From Mycobacterium szulgai (GTDB taxonomy: Bacteria > Actinomycetota > Actinomycetes > Mycobacteriales > Mycobacteriaceae): a stretch of DNA of 59,984 nt. Within the stretch, counting starts at the first letter, position 1; every line of letters begins with the position of its first letter. Of this stretch, positions 29,529-38,262 are shown piece after piece. A program made the translations under genes and the position numbers. The notes below the pieces were generated by a model, which saw only the letters and a list, made by a program, of their open reading frames with translations, was not told where the DNA came from and did no database searches. The DNA lies in the NCBI RefSeq assembly GCF_002116635.1, contig NZ_LQPW01000137.1, positions 1 through 59,984 of the forward strand, read 5' to 3'.

Positions 29529-31409
29529 CTAACCCGGTGTCCCGTCTATGCCCGGTGCACCGGCCGTCCCGCCGATGCCAGCGATCCCGTTAATGGCAGT
29601 CCCGGTACCGCTGGAGAAGCCCAGACCGAACTTGCCGCCCTTCCCACCGGCGCCGGACCCGCCTCCCGTGCCGGCTGTCCCGCCGCCGCCCGCAGAACCG
29701 TGTGCGCCGGATTGGCTGAAAAGACCTCCAGACCCGCCGACGCCGCCGACACCAGCCACGCCGCCGTCGCCCCCGTTGCCACCGGCTCCGCCGTTGCCGC
29801 CGTAGCCGCCGTTGCCCCCTGTGGCTGCGCCGGTGGCGCTTGGAGCATTGCCGTTGCCGCCGTTGCCGCCGTCACCACCCACACCACCAGCACCGCCGCC
29901 GCCCCCGGCTCCGCCGTTGCCGCCCAGACCGCCGGCACCACCGGTCCCGAACAGGTGCGAAGCGGAGCCGCCGGCGCCACCCGCTCCGCCAGCACCACCG
30001 CCCCCGCCGAACCCGCCGTCAGCGCCTAGGCCGCCGCGACCAGCAGCACCGCCGATCCCCTGGGCGTCTCCTTTGGCGGTGCCACCGAGACCGCCGTCGC
30101 CACCGGAACCGCCATTGCCCCCGGACCCGCCGGAGCCGCCATCGCCACCGGCCCCGCCTTGCCCGCCGTTGCCGGATAGCAAGCCGCCGGCGCCCCCGTG
30201 ACCTCCGGTACCACCCATGCCGCCGCTTCCGCCCAACGCACCGGCCCCGCCGCCACCACCCGAACCGCCCTTACCCCCGATTGCAAAGGTGCCGTCGCCT
30301 TCCCCGGCATCTCCGCCGTTACCGCCGTTGCCCCCGGGGATCGCGCCACCGGCGCCGTTGCCGCCGGAACCGCCGGCGCCGTCGCTAGTTGGACTCGCGG
30401 CGCCGCCGTTGCCCACGCCGCCCTTCCCACCGTCCCCACCGAAGCCGCCGGAACCTCCGTCCCCGCCGTTGCCTCCCAGCCCAATACCGGTATGACCGGC
30501 TGTAAAGCCGCCCGTTCCACCGCTGCCGCCGGTGCCGCCCGTTCCGTCTGGACCGCCGTTACCGCCCGTAGCGCCGGCACCGGCCGCAGCCGTAACGTTG
30601 TCGACGCTCAGGATCTGGTTGTTGCCGTTTCCGCCGACCAGACCGTGGGGCCCTGCGGTTGGGTTGATGGCGTTCACCCCGGCCAGGCCGGTGCCACCTT
30701 TACCGCCTGCGCCGCCGTCGCCAACCAGCCCGACGGCATTGCCGCCGTTACCGCCAGCGCCGGGGTTGCCGCCGTTGACGCCCGCCATCGCGGCCCCGCC
30801 GATGCCGCCCCCGCCGCCGTTGCCGTTGAGCCATCCGCCCGCACCGCCATTGCCGCCGGCCGCGCCGGCTCCACCAACTCCGCCGAGGCCGCCATTGCCC
30901 CACAACCCGGCGGCGCCCCCCGCGCCACCGGCAACGCCAACGGCCGTACTGTCCCCACCCTTACCGCCGTTGCCGTAGAGGATGCCGCCGGCTCCGCCTT
31001 GCTGGCCCACTCCGGCGATGGTCTGCCCGTCTGCACCATTACCTATCAACGGGCGACCAAACAGTGTCTGGGTGGGCGCATTTATCGCGCCGAGTAGGTT
31101 CTGTTCCACGGTCTGCAGCGGCGAGGCGCTAGCGGCTTCAGCGCTGGCATACGAGCCGGCGCCGGCGACCAAGTTCTGCAGAAACCGCTCACCATAGGCC
31201 GCAGCCTTGGCGCTCAACGCCTGATATTCCTGGCCGTGCGCACCGAACAACGTCGCGATCCGCGCGGATACTTCGTCGGTGCCGGCGGCCAGCACGCCCG
31301 TGGTGGGCAACGCCGCAATTGTGTTGGCTGCCTTGATCATTGAATCGACAGCGGCGAAATCCGAAGCTGCCCCCAGCAGGGCCTGCGGGGTAACGCTGAT
31401 AAATGACAT
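29529..31409 (-). CDS. PE_PGRS family protein
   Basis: A 626-residue PE_PGRS protein. The N-terminal PE domain (about residues 1–95) is typical (MSFISVTPQALLGAASDFA … YQALSAKAAAYGERFLQNL) and contains the YxxxD/E-like export region. The linker includes the conserved NAPTQTLFGRPLIGNGADG, and from about residue 135 to the end the protein is GGxGG repeats. PE_PGRS proteins are exported by ESX-5 to the cell surface. I move the start to the ATG at 31409, which follows GGAGGTGCGGA. M. tuberculosis has no PE_PGRS at this position (alaT–cwsA), so the gene is an insertion or ancestral copy here. It is convergent with tRNA-Ala. Confidence 0.95.
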   Translation of the reverse strand: MSFISVTPQALLGAASDFAAVDSMIKAANTIAALPTTGVLAAGTDEVSARIATLFGAHGQEYQALSAKAAAYGERFLQNLVAGAGSYASAEAASASPLQTVEQNLLGAINAPTQTLFGRPLIGNGADGQTIAGVGQQGGAGGILYGNGGKGGDSTAVGVAGGAGGAAGLWGNGGLGGVGGAGAAGGNGGAGGWLNGNGGGGGIGGAAMAGVNGGNPGAGGNGGNAVGLVGDGGAGGKGGTGLAGVNAINPTAGPHGLVGGNGNNQILSVDNVTAAAGAGATGGNGGPDGTGGTGGSGGTGGFTAGHTGIGLGGNGGDGGSGGFGGDGGKGGVGNGGAASPTSDGAGGSGGNGAGGAIPGGNGGNGGDAGEGDGTFAIGGKGGSGGGGGAGALGGSGGMGGTGGHGGAGGLLSGNGGQGGAGGDGGSGGSGGNGGSGGDGGLGGTAKGDAQGIGGAAGRGGLGADGGFGGGGGAGGAGGAGGSASHLFGTGGAGGLGGNGGAGGGGGAGGVGGDGGNGGNGNAPSATGAATGGNGGYGGNGGAGGNGGDGGVAGVGGVGGSGGLFSQSGAHGSAGGGGTAGTGGGSGAGGKGGKFGLGFSSGTGTAINGIAGIGGTAGAPGIDGTPG

Positions 31410-31590
31410 TCCGCACCTCCGCAAGAGCTGTGCTCCACGGCTACCGTCCGGTCGCCGGTGGTGTCAGCAGGAACGCATCGTAAGCCTATCCTGGTGCGGA
31501 ATCGTTGCGTTTGCGCAAACTTTGCCCGGCCGGCTCAAACCCGGTAGCAGTTCAGCACTTCGGCGTCCGCGGGCCACGCGGCCACAACGA

Positions 31591-32016
31591 TTACGGACGC
31601 GGCTGCACCTCGACGCTCGGCGGCAGCGGCGATGGGTCCTTACGAACCGAGCGCCGCACGATGCTGAAGGCGATGGCGCCGCCGCCCACCACGGCAACGG
31701 CGGCTCCGGCGATCACCCACGGCCGTTTACTGCGGCGCTGCTTGCGCCGCGCATCCTGAATCACCTGCGGCAAGCTGGCCACCACTTCCTGCGCGGCGGC
31801 CAGCTCAGCGGCGATGGTGTCCTGGGCGGCCGCGATCTCGCGCGCCAACCGGCCTTCGCGGTAGCGGCGGCGCAGCTCGGATGCGGTGGAATGCGCGGAC
31901 TGAACGCTGAGCCCGACCACGCCCCGGGTGACATCCACCGGTCCCACCGCCGAGTAGGTCAGGCCGCGGGTCAGTCGCTCCCGTGGGGTCAACCGGGTTT
32001 CCGCCTTAGCGCTCAT
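31591..32016 (-). CDS. cwsA: Cell-wall synthesis protein CwsA
   Basis: A 141-residue protein counterpart of Rv0008c (145 residues). A helical, charged cytoplasmic N-terminus (residues 1–90, including TPRERLTRGLTYSAVGPVDVT) leads to one TM segment (about 101–120, PWVIAGAAVAVVGGGAIAF) and a short proline-rich outer tail. In M. tuberculosis and M. smegmatis CwsA binds Wag31 and CrgA and helps place polar growth and division machinery. crgA lies 1.2 kb away on the same strand. Confidence 0.92.
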   Translation of the reverse strand: MSAKAETRLTPRERLTRGLTYSAVGPVDVTRGVVGLSVQSAHSTASELRRRYREGRLAREIAAAQDTIAAELAAAQEVVASLPQVIQDARRKQRRSKRPWVIAGAAVAVVGGGAIAFSIVRRSVRKDPSPLPPSVEVQPRP

Positions 32017-32115
32017 CTGCCGCCTTTCGCTCTGGTCAATTACCTAGCACACCATAAAGACGCCCGCGTGCCTATGGTGCGAACGCCGCACCCGGTGTGG
32101 TCGCGTCCAGAGGTA

Positions 32116-32664
32116 ATGGCAGACTGTGATCCCGTGACTAACAGCCCCATTCAGACCGCAACCGCCACGCTGCACACCAATCGCGGAGACATCAAGGTCG
32201 CCCTGTTCGGAAACCACGCGCCCAAGACCGTCGCCAACTTCGTGGGCCTGGCGCAGGGCACCAAGGAGTACTCGACCCAGAACGCGTCGGGCGGCCCCTC
32301 GGGTCCGTTCTACGACGGTGCGGTCTTTCACCGGGTGATCCGGGGCTTCATGATTCAGGGCGGCGACCCGACTGGCACCGGCCGCGGCGGCCCGGGCTAC
32401 AAGTTCGCCGACGAGTTCCACCCCGAGTTGCAGTTCGACCGGCCCTACCTGCTCGCGATGGCCAACGCCGGCCCGGGCACCAACGGCTCGCAGTTCTTCA
32501 TCACCGTCGGTCCGACCCCCCACCTGAACCGGCGCCACACCATCTTCGGTGAGGTCACCGACGCGGATTCGCAGCGCGTCGTCGAAAGCATTTCCTCTAC
32601 CGCCACCGATGGCAATGACCGGCCGACTGAGCCGGTGGTCATCGAATCGATCACGATTTCCTAG
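32116..32664 (+). CDS. ppiA: Peptidyl-prolyl cis-trans isomerase A (cyclophilin)
   Basis: A 182-residue cyclophilin with the active-site sequence FHRVIRGFMIQGGDPTGTG and the conserved NGSQFFIT and HTIFGEV motifs. It accelerates proline isomerisation during folding. I choose the ATG at 32116 (MADCDPVTNSP), as in M. tuberculosis, with AGAGGTA just upstream; the open frame extends far upstream only because the opposite strand codes for cwsA and PE_PGRS. It ends 7 bases before the convergent Rv0010c-like gene. Confidence 0.96.
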   Translation: MADCDPVTNSPIQTATATLHTNRGDIKVALFGNHAPKTVANFVGLAQGTKEYSTQNASGGPSGPFYDGAVFHRVIRGFMIQGGDPTGTGRGGPGYKFADEFHPELQFDRPYLLAMANAGPGTNGSQFFITVGPTPHLNRRHTIFGEVTDADSQRVVESISSTATDGNDRPTEPVVIESITIS

Positions 32665-32671
32665 GCAAGCT

Positions 32672-33097
32672 TCACCGCTTAGTACCCCCGGCATAGCCGG
32701 CGTCGGTGAGGGCATCGAGCACTTGCAACGGATCGGTACCCAGATCCCATCGGGACAGGATGAACAGTCCCCCGCCCACCGTTTCGATCTCGAGCAAGCG
32801 GACCGTGCGCCCATGGCGGCGGAACTCGGTGATCCGGATGATCTTGATTTGACGCCGTTGCAATAACTGCGTCCGCAGCCACCCGCCGATGGCCAAACCA
32901 TTGGGCGTAATTGCCAGCTTCGGTCGGGCGCGCCACGATGCGCCGGCAAACAAGATCAGACCCAGTGCGGCAATTCCGGCCAGCACGCGCCCGGGCGGGT
33001 CTGTGACTAGAGTCACAGCGGCGATAGCCATCACAACACCGACGGCGCCGCAACCAGCGATTCCCGCCGCAGGGGGCGCCCACTCAGTTTGCTGCAT
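32672..33097 (-). CDS. PH-domain membrane protein, Rv0010c-like
   Basis: A 141-residue protein, the same length as Rv0010c. Two adjacent TM segments at the N-terminus (about residues 10–30 and 36–52) are followed by a bacterial PH-like domain (about 58–135, LAITPNGLAIGGW … LLEIETVGGGLFILSRWDLGTDP). The function is unknown. Its upstream region contains a perfect 18-bp palindrome (33164–33181). Confidence 0.88.
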   Translation of the reverse strand: MQQTEWAPPAAGIAGCGAVGVVMAIAAVTLVTDPPGRVLAGIAALGLILFAGASWRARPKLAITPNGLAIGGWLRTQLLQRRQIKIIRITEFRRHGRTVRLLEIETVGGGLFILSRWDLGTDPLQVLDALTDAGYAGGTKR

Positions 33098-33163
33098 GCG
33101 CTATCTAGACCCTCCCACCACTGCGGATACAACTATCCACAGACGCTATCAACAGTGGGGATA

Positions 33164-33181
33164 AATCACACGCGTGTGATT
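33164..33181. promoter_or_regulatory. Perfect 18-bp palindrome upstream of the Rv0010c-like gene
   Basis: AATCACACGCGTGTGATT is fully self-complementary. It lies 66 bases before the Rv0010c-like start and after crgA, and looks like a dimeric repressor operator. The half-site order (TCACA…TGTGA) is the reverse of the mycobacterial CRP site, so CRP is unlikely. A DnaA-box-like CTATCCACA lies close by at 33133–33141. Confidence 0.65.
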
Positions 33182-33252
33182 GGGTGGCCCAAAGGTTGCT
33201 GGCGCAGTAACAATCCGACCGCAAGATGAATTCATTACGCCCGCGTCAACCG

Positions 33253-33534
33253 TCAGTGCCACCGCATCGTGAGCAACAATCCGGTGATCATGAAAGCGAA
33301 CGCGATCGCGTAGTTCCATGGGCCGAGTTCGGCCATCCAATGCAAGGCCGTCGGGGCATTGCTGCCGACCGCCGCCAGCTGAAACACCATCAGCCAGACG
33401 AGCCCGATCAGCATCAGACCGATGAACAGGGCGACGAACCACACACTCGAGGGTCCGGCCTTGACTTTCACCGGCGTGCGGCTGACCGCGCCGACGGTGA
33501 AATCATTCTTCTTACGGACCTTGGACTTGGGCAT
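33253..33534 (-). CDS. crgA: Cell-division protein CrgA
   Basis: A 93-residue protein, the same length as Rv0011c. A basic N-terminus (MPKSKVRKKNDF) is followed by two TM segments (about residues 31–52 and 68–88). CrgA recruits PbpA/FtsI-type proteins and interacts with FtsZ and CwsA at the septum. It is divergent from the Rv0012-like gene. Confidence 0.96.
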   Translation of the reverse strand: MPKSKVRKKNDFTVGAVSRTPVKVKAGPSSVWFVALFIGLMLIGLVWLMVFQLAAVGSNAPTALHWMAELGPWNYAIAFAFMITGLLLTMRWH

Positions 33535-33623
33535 CTGCTACCTCTGGTTACGGTTGCTGCTGGCGGTATAGCTTGGCTACGAGACTAACCCAACCGGCCC
33601 GCCTACCAGGAAACGGAGACACC

Positions 33624-34379
33624 GTGCGCAACCCGGCAAACGACAAGCGCCGCTCGCCGTGGCGCTTCGGCGTCCCCCTGGTGTGCGTGCTGGCCGGGCT
33701 GCTGTTGGCCGCGACGCACGGGGTGTCCGGCGGCGCCGAAATCCGCCGCAGCGATGCACCGCGCCTGGTGGACCTGGTTCGTCAGGCGCAGTCGTCGGTC
33801 AGCCGGCTCAACGCCCAGCGCGAAGCACTGACCAAGAAGATCGACGCCACACACGGCCGGTCGTCTGACACCGAATTGGCGGCCATGTTGAGACGATCCG
33901 CCGAGCTGGCCGGCGAGGCGGATATGAACCCGGTGCACGGACCCGGCCTGGTAGTGCGCCTTGATGACGCACAACGCGACGCAAACGGCCGCTTCCCGCG
34001 CGACGCCTCCCCCGACGACCTGGTGGTACATCAGCAGGACATCGACGGCGTCATGAATGCGTTGTGGAGTGCGGGCGCCGAGGCGATTCAGATGCAGGAT
34101 CAGCGCATCATCGCCACCTCGGTGGTGCGTTGCGTCGGCAACACGCTGTTGCTGAACGGCCGTACCTACAGCCCGCCGTACACGATTACCGCCATCGGCA
34201 ACGCCGGCGCCATGCAAAGCGCACTCGCCGCGTCGCCACTGGTCACGCTCTACAAGCAGTACGTGGTCCGCTTCGGGCTGGGCTATCGCGAAGAGGTCAA
34301 GTCCGACGTACAGATCGCCGGCCACTCCGGGCCCGTCCAGCTGCACTTCGCCAAGCCTGCAGGGCCCATCGGATACTGA
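33624..34379 (+). CDS. DUF881 membrane protein, Rv0012-like
   Basis: A 251-residue DUF881 protein. One N-terminal TM (about residues 13–31, FGVPLVCVLAGLLLAATHG) anchors a coiled-coil segment (about 40–75) and an extracytoplasmic DUF881 domain (about 95–245; LWSAGAEAIQMQDQRI is diagnostic). The GTG at 33624 is preferred because GGAG lies 8 bases upstream; an in-frame TTG at 33573 would add 17 residues and matches the older M. tuberculosis length. Similar proteins neighbour division genes in many actinobacteria, but the function is unknown. Confidence 0.9.
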   Translation: MRNPANDKRRSPWRFGVPLVCVLAGLLLAATHGVSGGAEIRRSDAPRLVDLVRQAQSSVSRLNAQREALTKKIDATHGRSSDTELAAMLRRSAELAGEADMNPVHGPGLVVRLDDAQRDANGRFPRDASPDDLVVHQQDIDGVMNALWSAGAEAIQMQDQRIIATSVVRCVGNTLLLNGRTYSPPYTITAIGNAGAMQSALAASPLVTLYKQYVVRFGLGYREEVKSDVQIAGHSGPVQLHFAKPAGPIGY

Positions 34380-34410
34380 GGGCGCTAATCCGTGACGGTA
34401 CCCTGTCACG

Positions 34411-35106
34411 ATGCGGATCCTCGTCGTCGACAACTACGACAGTTTCGTGTTCAACCTGGTGCAATACCTTGGCCAGCTGGGCGTCGAGGCCGACGTGTGG
34501 CGCAACGACGACAACCGGCTCGCCGATGAGGCCGCCGTCGCCACCCAGTTCGACGGCGTTCTGCTCAGCCCGGGTCCGGGCACGCCGGAGCGTGCGGGCG
34601 CATCGATCAACCTGGTCCGCGCCTGCGCGACGGCGCGCACGCCACTGCTCGGGGTCTGCCTGGGACATCAGGCAATCGGGGTGGCCTTCGGCGCCACCGT
34701 GGACCGCGCGCCGGAGTTGCTGCACGGCAAGACCAGCAGCGTCCATCACACGAATGTCGGTGTGTTGCACGGACTTCCGGATCCATTCACGGCAACCCGG
34801 TACCATTCGCTGACGATCCTGCCGGAGTCGTTACCGGCCGAACTCGAGGTCACCGCCCACACCCGCAGCGGTGTGATCATGGCCGTGCAGCACACCACAC
34901 TGCCTATCCACGGTGTCCAGTTCCATCCCGAATCCATCCTCACCGAGGGTGGACATCGGATGCTGGCGAACTGGCTCGCGTACTGCGGATGGGCGCGCGA
35001 CGACACGCTGGTGCGCCGGCTGGAAAACGAAGTCCTCACGGCGGTTCGGCCACACATTCCGGCCCCGACGGGCCCGGCCGGGGCTACTGACCGAACTTCA
35101 GCGTGA
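34411..35106 (+). CDS. trpG: Anthranilate/aminodeoxychorismate synthase glutamine amidotransferase
   Basis: A 231-residue class-I glutamine amidotransferase. Its catalytic triad is visible: the nucleophile Cys in LLGVCLGHQAIG and the His–Glu pair in FHPESIL. It supplies ammonia for anthranilate (tryptophan) or 4-amino-4-deoxychorismate (folate) synthesis. M. tuberculosis Rv0013 is annotated trpG and could also be called pabA; the sequence does not separate the roles and it may serve both. It overlaps the convergent pknB by 23 bases. Confidence 0.93.
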   Translation: MRILVVDNYDSFVFNLVQYLGQLGVEADVWRNDDNRLADEAAVATQFDGVLLSPGPGTPERAGASINLVRACATARTPLLGVCLGHQAIGVAFGATVDRAPELLHGKTSSVHHTNVGVLHGLPDPFTATRYHSLTILPESLPAELEVTAHTRSGVIMAVQHTTLPIHGVQFHPESILTEGGHRMLANWLAYCGWARDDTLVRRLENEVLTAVRPHIPAPTGPAGATDRTSA

Positions 35107-36964
35107 TGATGCCGTCGCGGTTCACTCCGGAACCGGCCGGCGGGTTCTGGTAGACGATCCTGTTGTGCTGGGAGCCGCCGGCGTCCACGTCCGCGCCTTT
35201 GTCCAGCACCCCGGTCCAGCCCAGCGCGCGTAACCGCGGCTCGGCATCGGTCCAGAACATGCCGGACAGATCGGGCATCACGAACTGGTTGCCCTTGGAA
35301 ACCTGCAGTTCGATCACCGAATCGACCGGAACCATGGTGCCGGCCGGCGGGTTGGTGCCGATCACGTCGCCGGCCGGTTTGGGGCTATCCACCGACGCCT
35401 GGCTGAACTTGGTGAAGCCGTAGACGTTGAGATTGTTCTGCGCCATTTCGACGGTCTGGCCCGCGACATCGGGGATCTGCTTGGTCTCCGGTCCAGAGCC
35501 GACGATGATCGTGATGACGTTGGTGATCGCCGAGGTCTGATTGGCCGGTGGGTTGGTGCCGATCACCTTGCCCGCCAATTCCGGGGTCGACGGCGAATTG
35601 GCCTGCTTGAATTTGCCGAATCCCGCCGCGGTGAGCTTCTTGACAGCCTCGGCGTAGGTCAGTGACGAGACGTCGGGCAGCTCGCGCTGCTCGGGCCCGG
35701 TGGAGACGTTGATCGTGATCTCGTCGCCCGCGCCCACCGACGAGTTGGCGCCCGGGTCGGTGCCGATGACGTGGTCAGGCGGAATGGTCGAGTCCGGCTT
35801 CTGCAACGTCCGGGTCTTGAAGCCCTTGTTCTGCAGGGCGGCGATCGCGTCGGCCGACGCCTGCCCGCGCACGTCGGGCACCTGGATGTTGCGGGTGTTG
35901 CCGCCGAAGGTGTTGATGGCGATGAAGACGGCGACGGTCAGGACCGCCAAAATCGCGACCACGGCGACCCACCGGCCCACCGAACCGACGTTGCGATCGC
36001 GGCTACCGTCGTCATACGGCTGCCGGGGCAGCGGATCGGTGCGCGGGCCACTGAGGCTTCCGCCCGACGAAGACAACATCGAGCGCCGCTCGGCGCCAGT
36101 GAGCACCTTGGGCGCCTCGGGCGGCTCGCCGCTGTGCACCCGAATCAGGTCGGCGCGCATCTCCGCGGCAGTCTGGTAACGGTTCTCCGGGTTTTTGGCC
36201 AGCGCCTTGAGCACGACGGCGTCCAGATCGGCCGAGATGCCCTCGTGGCGTTCCGACGGCGGGATCGGGTCTTCCCGTACGTGCTGGTAGGCCACCGATA
36301 CCGGCGAATCACCGGTGAATGGCGGCTCGCCGGTCAGAACCTCGTAGAGCACGCAGCCCAGCGAATAGACATCCGAGCGTGCGTCGACTGGGTCGCCGCG
36401 GGCCTGCTCCGGGGACAGATACTGGGCCGTCCCGATCACTGCCGCGGTTTGGGTGACGCTGTTGCCGCTGTCAGCGATCGCGCGTGCAATGCCGAAGTCC
36501 ATCACCTTGACCGCGTTGGTGGTGCTGATCATGATGTTGGCCGGCTTGACGTCGCGGTGGATGATGCCGTTCTGGTGGCTGAAGTTCAGCGCCTGACAGG
36601 CGTCGGCGATTACCTCGATCGCGCGTTTTGGGGGCATCGGGCCCTCGGTGTGCACGATGTCGCGCAAGGTGACGCCGTTGACGTATTCCATGACGATGTA
36701 GGGCAATGGCCCGGCGGGCGTCTCGGCTTCACCGGTGTCGTAAACCGCCACGATCGCGGGGTGGTTCAAGGCCGCGGCGTTTTGTGCCTCACGCCGGAAG
36801 CGCAGATAGAAGCTCGGATCGCGGGCCAAGTCGGCACGCAGCACTTTGACCGCGACGTCGCGATGCAGTCGCTGGTCGCGGGCGAGGTGAACTTCGGACA
36901 TGCCCCCGAAACCGAGGATGTCGCCCAGCTCATAGCGGTCGGACAGGTGCCGAGGGGTGGTCAT
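35084..36964 (-). CDS. pknB: Serine/threonine-protein kinase PknB
   Basis: A 626-residue transmembrane kinase. The kinase domain spans residues 1–280, with the glycine loop GFGGMSEV, catalytic Lys40 (VAVKVL), HRDVKPAN with the catalytic Asp138, DFG, and the activation loop TQTAAVIGTAQY. A juxtamembrane linker and one TM (about 333–353) precede four extracellular PASTA repeats that sense lipid II and muropeptides. PknB phosphorylates MviN, CwlM, FhaB and others to control wall growth and is essential. The start is the ATG overlapping the pknA stop (ATGA); the longer open frame is a shadow. Confidence 0.98.
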   Translation of the reverse strand: MTTPRHLSDRYELGDILGFGGMSEVHLARDQRLHRDVAVKVLRADLARDPSFYLRFRREAQNAAALNHPAIVAVYDTGEAETPAGPLPYIVMEYVNGVTLRDIVHTEGPMPPKRAIEVIADACQALNFSHQNGIIHRDVKPANIMISTTNAVKVMDFGIARAIADSGNSVTQTAAVIGTAQYLSPEQARGDPVDARSDVYSLGCVLYEVLTGEPPFTGDSPVSVAYQHVREDPIPPSERHEGISADLDAVVLKALAKNPENRYQTAAEMRADLIRVHSGEPPEAPKVLTGAERRSMLSSSGGSLSGPRTDPLPRQPYDDGSRDRNVGSVGRWVAVVAILAVLTVAVFIAINTFGGNTRNIQVPDVRGQASADAIAALQNKGFKTRTLQKPDSTIPPDHVIGTDPGANSSVGAGDEITINVSTGPEQRELPDVSSLTYAEAVKKLTAAGFGKFKQANSPSTPELAGKVIGTNPPANQTSAITNVITIIVGSGPETKQIPDVAGQTVEMAQNNLNVYGFTKFSQASVDSPKPAGDVIGTNPPAGTMVPVDSVIELQVSKGNQFVMPDLSGMFWTDAEPRLRALGWTGVLDKGADVDAGGSQHNRIVYQNPPAGSGVNRDGIITLKFGQ

Positions 36965-38262
36965 CGCGTTATCTCGTATCGGGCCAGCGACGCGGGATGC
37001 TGCAGTGTCAGTGGGGCGTCGGCCGGGCTCAGCTTCTGACGTCCAGGAATACCCGCTTCTTCGCCATCCGTCCAATTGAACGCCGGGCCCTGTCCCGACG
37101 GCGTCTTTGTCGCCGGAGGACCACCGGTATCGGTGACCGTCGGCGGCTGTTGTTGTTGCGGGTTGTCGGCGCCGGAATTGATGACGATCAGCACGGCGAT
37201 GATGATCGCCAGCGCACCCAGCACCCCGGCCGCCCACAGCAGAGCGCGCTGCCCCGACGAAAAGGTGCGTCGCGCTGGCGGCGGCCGCCGGCCCGTCGTC
37301 GCCGGGCGCGACCGGCGTTGCGGTGGCGTCCGGCTGGGCGTCGCGGCGACCCGAGCCGGGGTGGCCGAGGGGATGGCGGCCGGGGCGGCCCGGCCGGCCG
37401 GTGGGCTCTGGCTGGGCCTGGGCGGCCGGCGTCCGGCCCGCACCGCGGCTACCGCGTCGGCGAACGGTCCACCACTGCGATACCGCTGAGCGGGATTCTT
37501 GACCAGCGTGATCTCGATGAGCTCGCGCACGTTAGGTGGCAGGTCCGGCGGCAGCGGCGGCGGGGGCTCCTTGATGTGCTTCATCGCAACCGTCAAAGCA
37601 CCGTCGCCGGTGAACGGCCGCTTGCCCGAAACCACTTCGTACCCAACGACTCCCAGCGAGTAGACGTCGCTGGCCGGGCTCGCGTCCTGGCCCAGCGCCT
37701 GCTCGGGTGCGATGTATTGCGCGGTGCCCATCACCATGCCGGTCTGGGTTACCGGTGCGGCGTCGACGGCCTTGGCGATCCCGAAGTCGGTGATCTTGAC
37801 CTGGCCGGTGGGGGTGATCAGGATGTTGCCGGGTTTGACGTCGCGGTGCACCAGGCCGGCGGCGTGCGCAACTTGCAGCGCGCGGCCCGTCTGCTCGAGC
37901 ATGTCCAGCGCGTGCCGCAATGACAGCCGGCCGGTGCGTTTGAGGACTGAGTTCAGCGGTTCACCGTTAACCAGCTCCATCACCAGGTAAGCGGTGCGGC
38001 CCTCGCCGTCCATCTGGCTTTCGCCGTAGTCGTGCACGCTGGCGATACCCGGGTGGTTGAGCATCGCGGTGGTACGCGCCTCCGCGCGGAATCGTTCGAT
38101 GAACTCGGGGTCCGAGGAGAACTCGTTCTTGAGCACCTTGACGGCAACCCGCCGGCCCAGCCGGCTGTCCACAGCTTCCCAGACCTGGCCCATGCCGCCG
38201 GTGGCGATGAGCCGCTGCAGGCGGTACCTGCCCGACAGCGTCACTCCAACTCTCGGACTCAT
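36961..38262 (-). CDS. pknA: Serine/threonine-protein kinase PknA
   Basis: A 433-residue transmembrane kinase. The kinase domain (about residues 8–275) has ATGGMGQVWEA, VAVKVL, HRDVKPGN and the DFG/activation segment VTQTGMVMGTAQYIAPEQ. A proline/arginine-rich linker and one TM (about 340–362) follow, then a short outer region without PASTA repeats. PknA works with PknB on division and shape targets such as Wag31, and it phosphorylates PknB. The ATG overlaps the pbpA stop. M. tuberculosis PknA has 431 residues. Confidence 0.97.
   Translation of the reverse strand: MSPRVGVTLSGRYRLQRLIATGGMGQVWEAVDSRLGRRVAVKVLKNEFSSDPEFIERFRAEARTTAMLNHPGIASVHDYGESQMDGEGRTAYLVMELVNGEPLNSVLKRTGRLSLRHALDMLEQTGRALQVAHAAGLVHRDVKPGNILITPTGQVKITDFGIAKAVDAAPVTQTGMVMGTAQYIAPEQALGQDASPASDVYSLGVVGYEVVSGKRPFTGDGALTVAMKHIKEPPPPLPPDLPPNVRELIEITLVKNPAQRYRSGGPFADAVAAVRAGRRPPRPSQSPPAGRAAPAAIPSATPARVAATPSRTPPQRRSRPATTGRRPPPARRTFSSGQRALLWAAGVLGALAIIIAVLIVINSGADNPQQQQPPTVTDTGGPPATKTPSGQGPAFNWTDGEEAGIPGRQKLSPADAPLTLQHPASLARYEITR

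Noticed and set aside
29548..30978. Plus-strand proline-rich open frames opposite the PE_PGRS gene
   Set aside because: They are mirror images of the GGxGG repeat codons on the minus strand; PE_PGRS genes always create such shadows.
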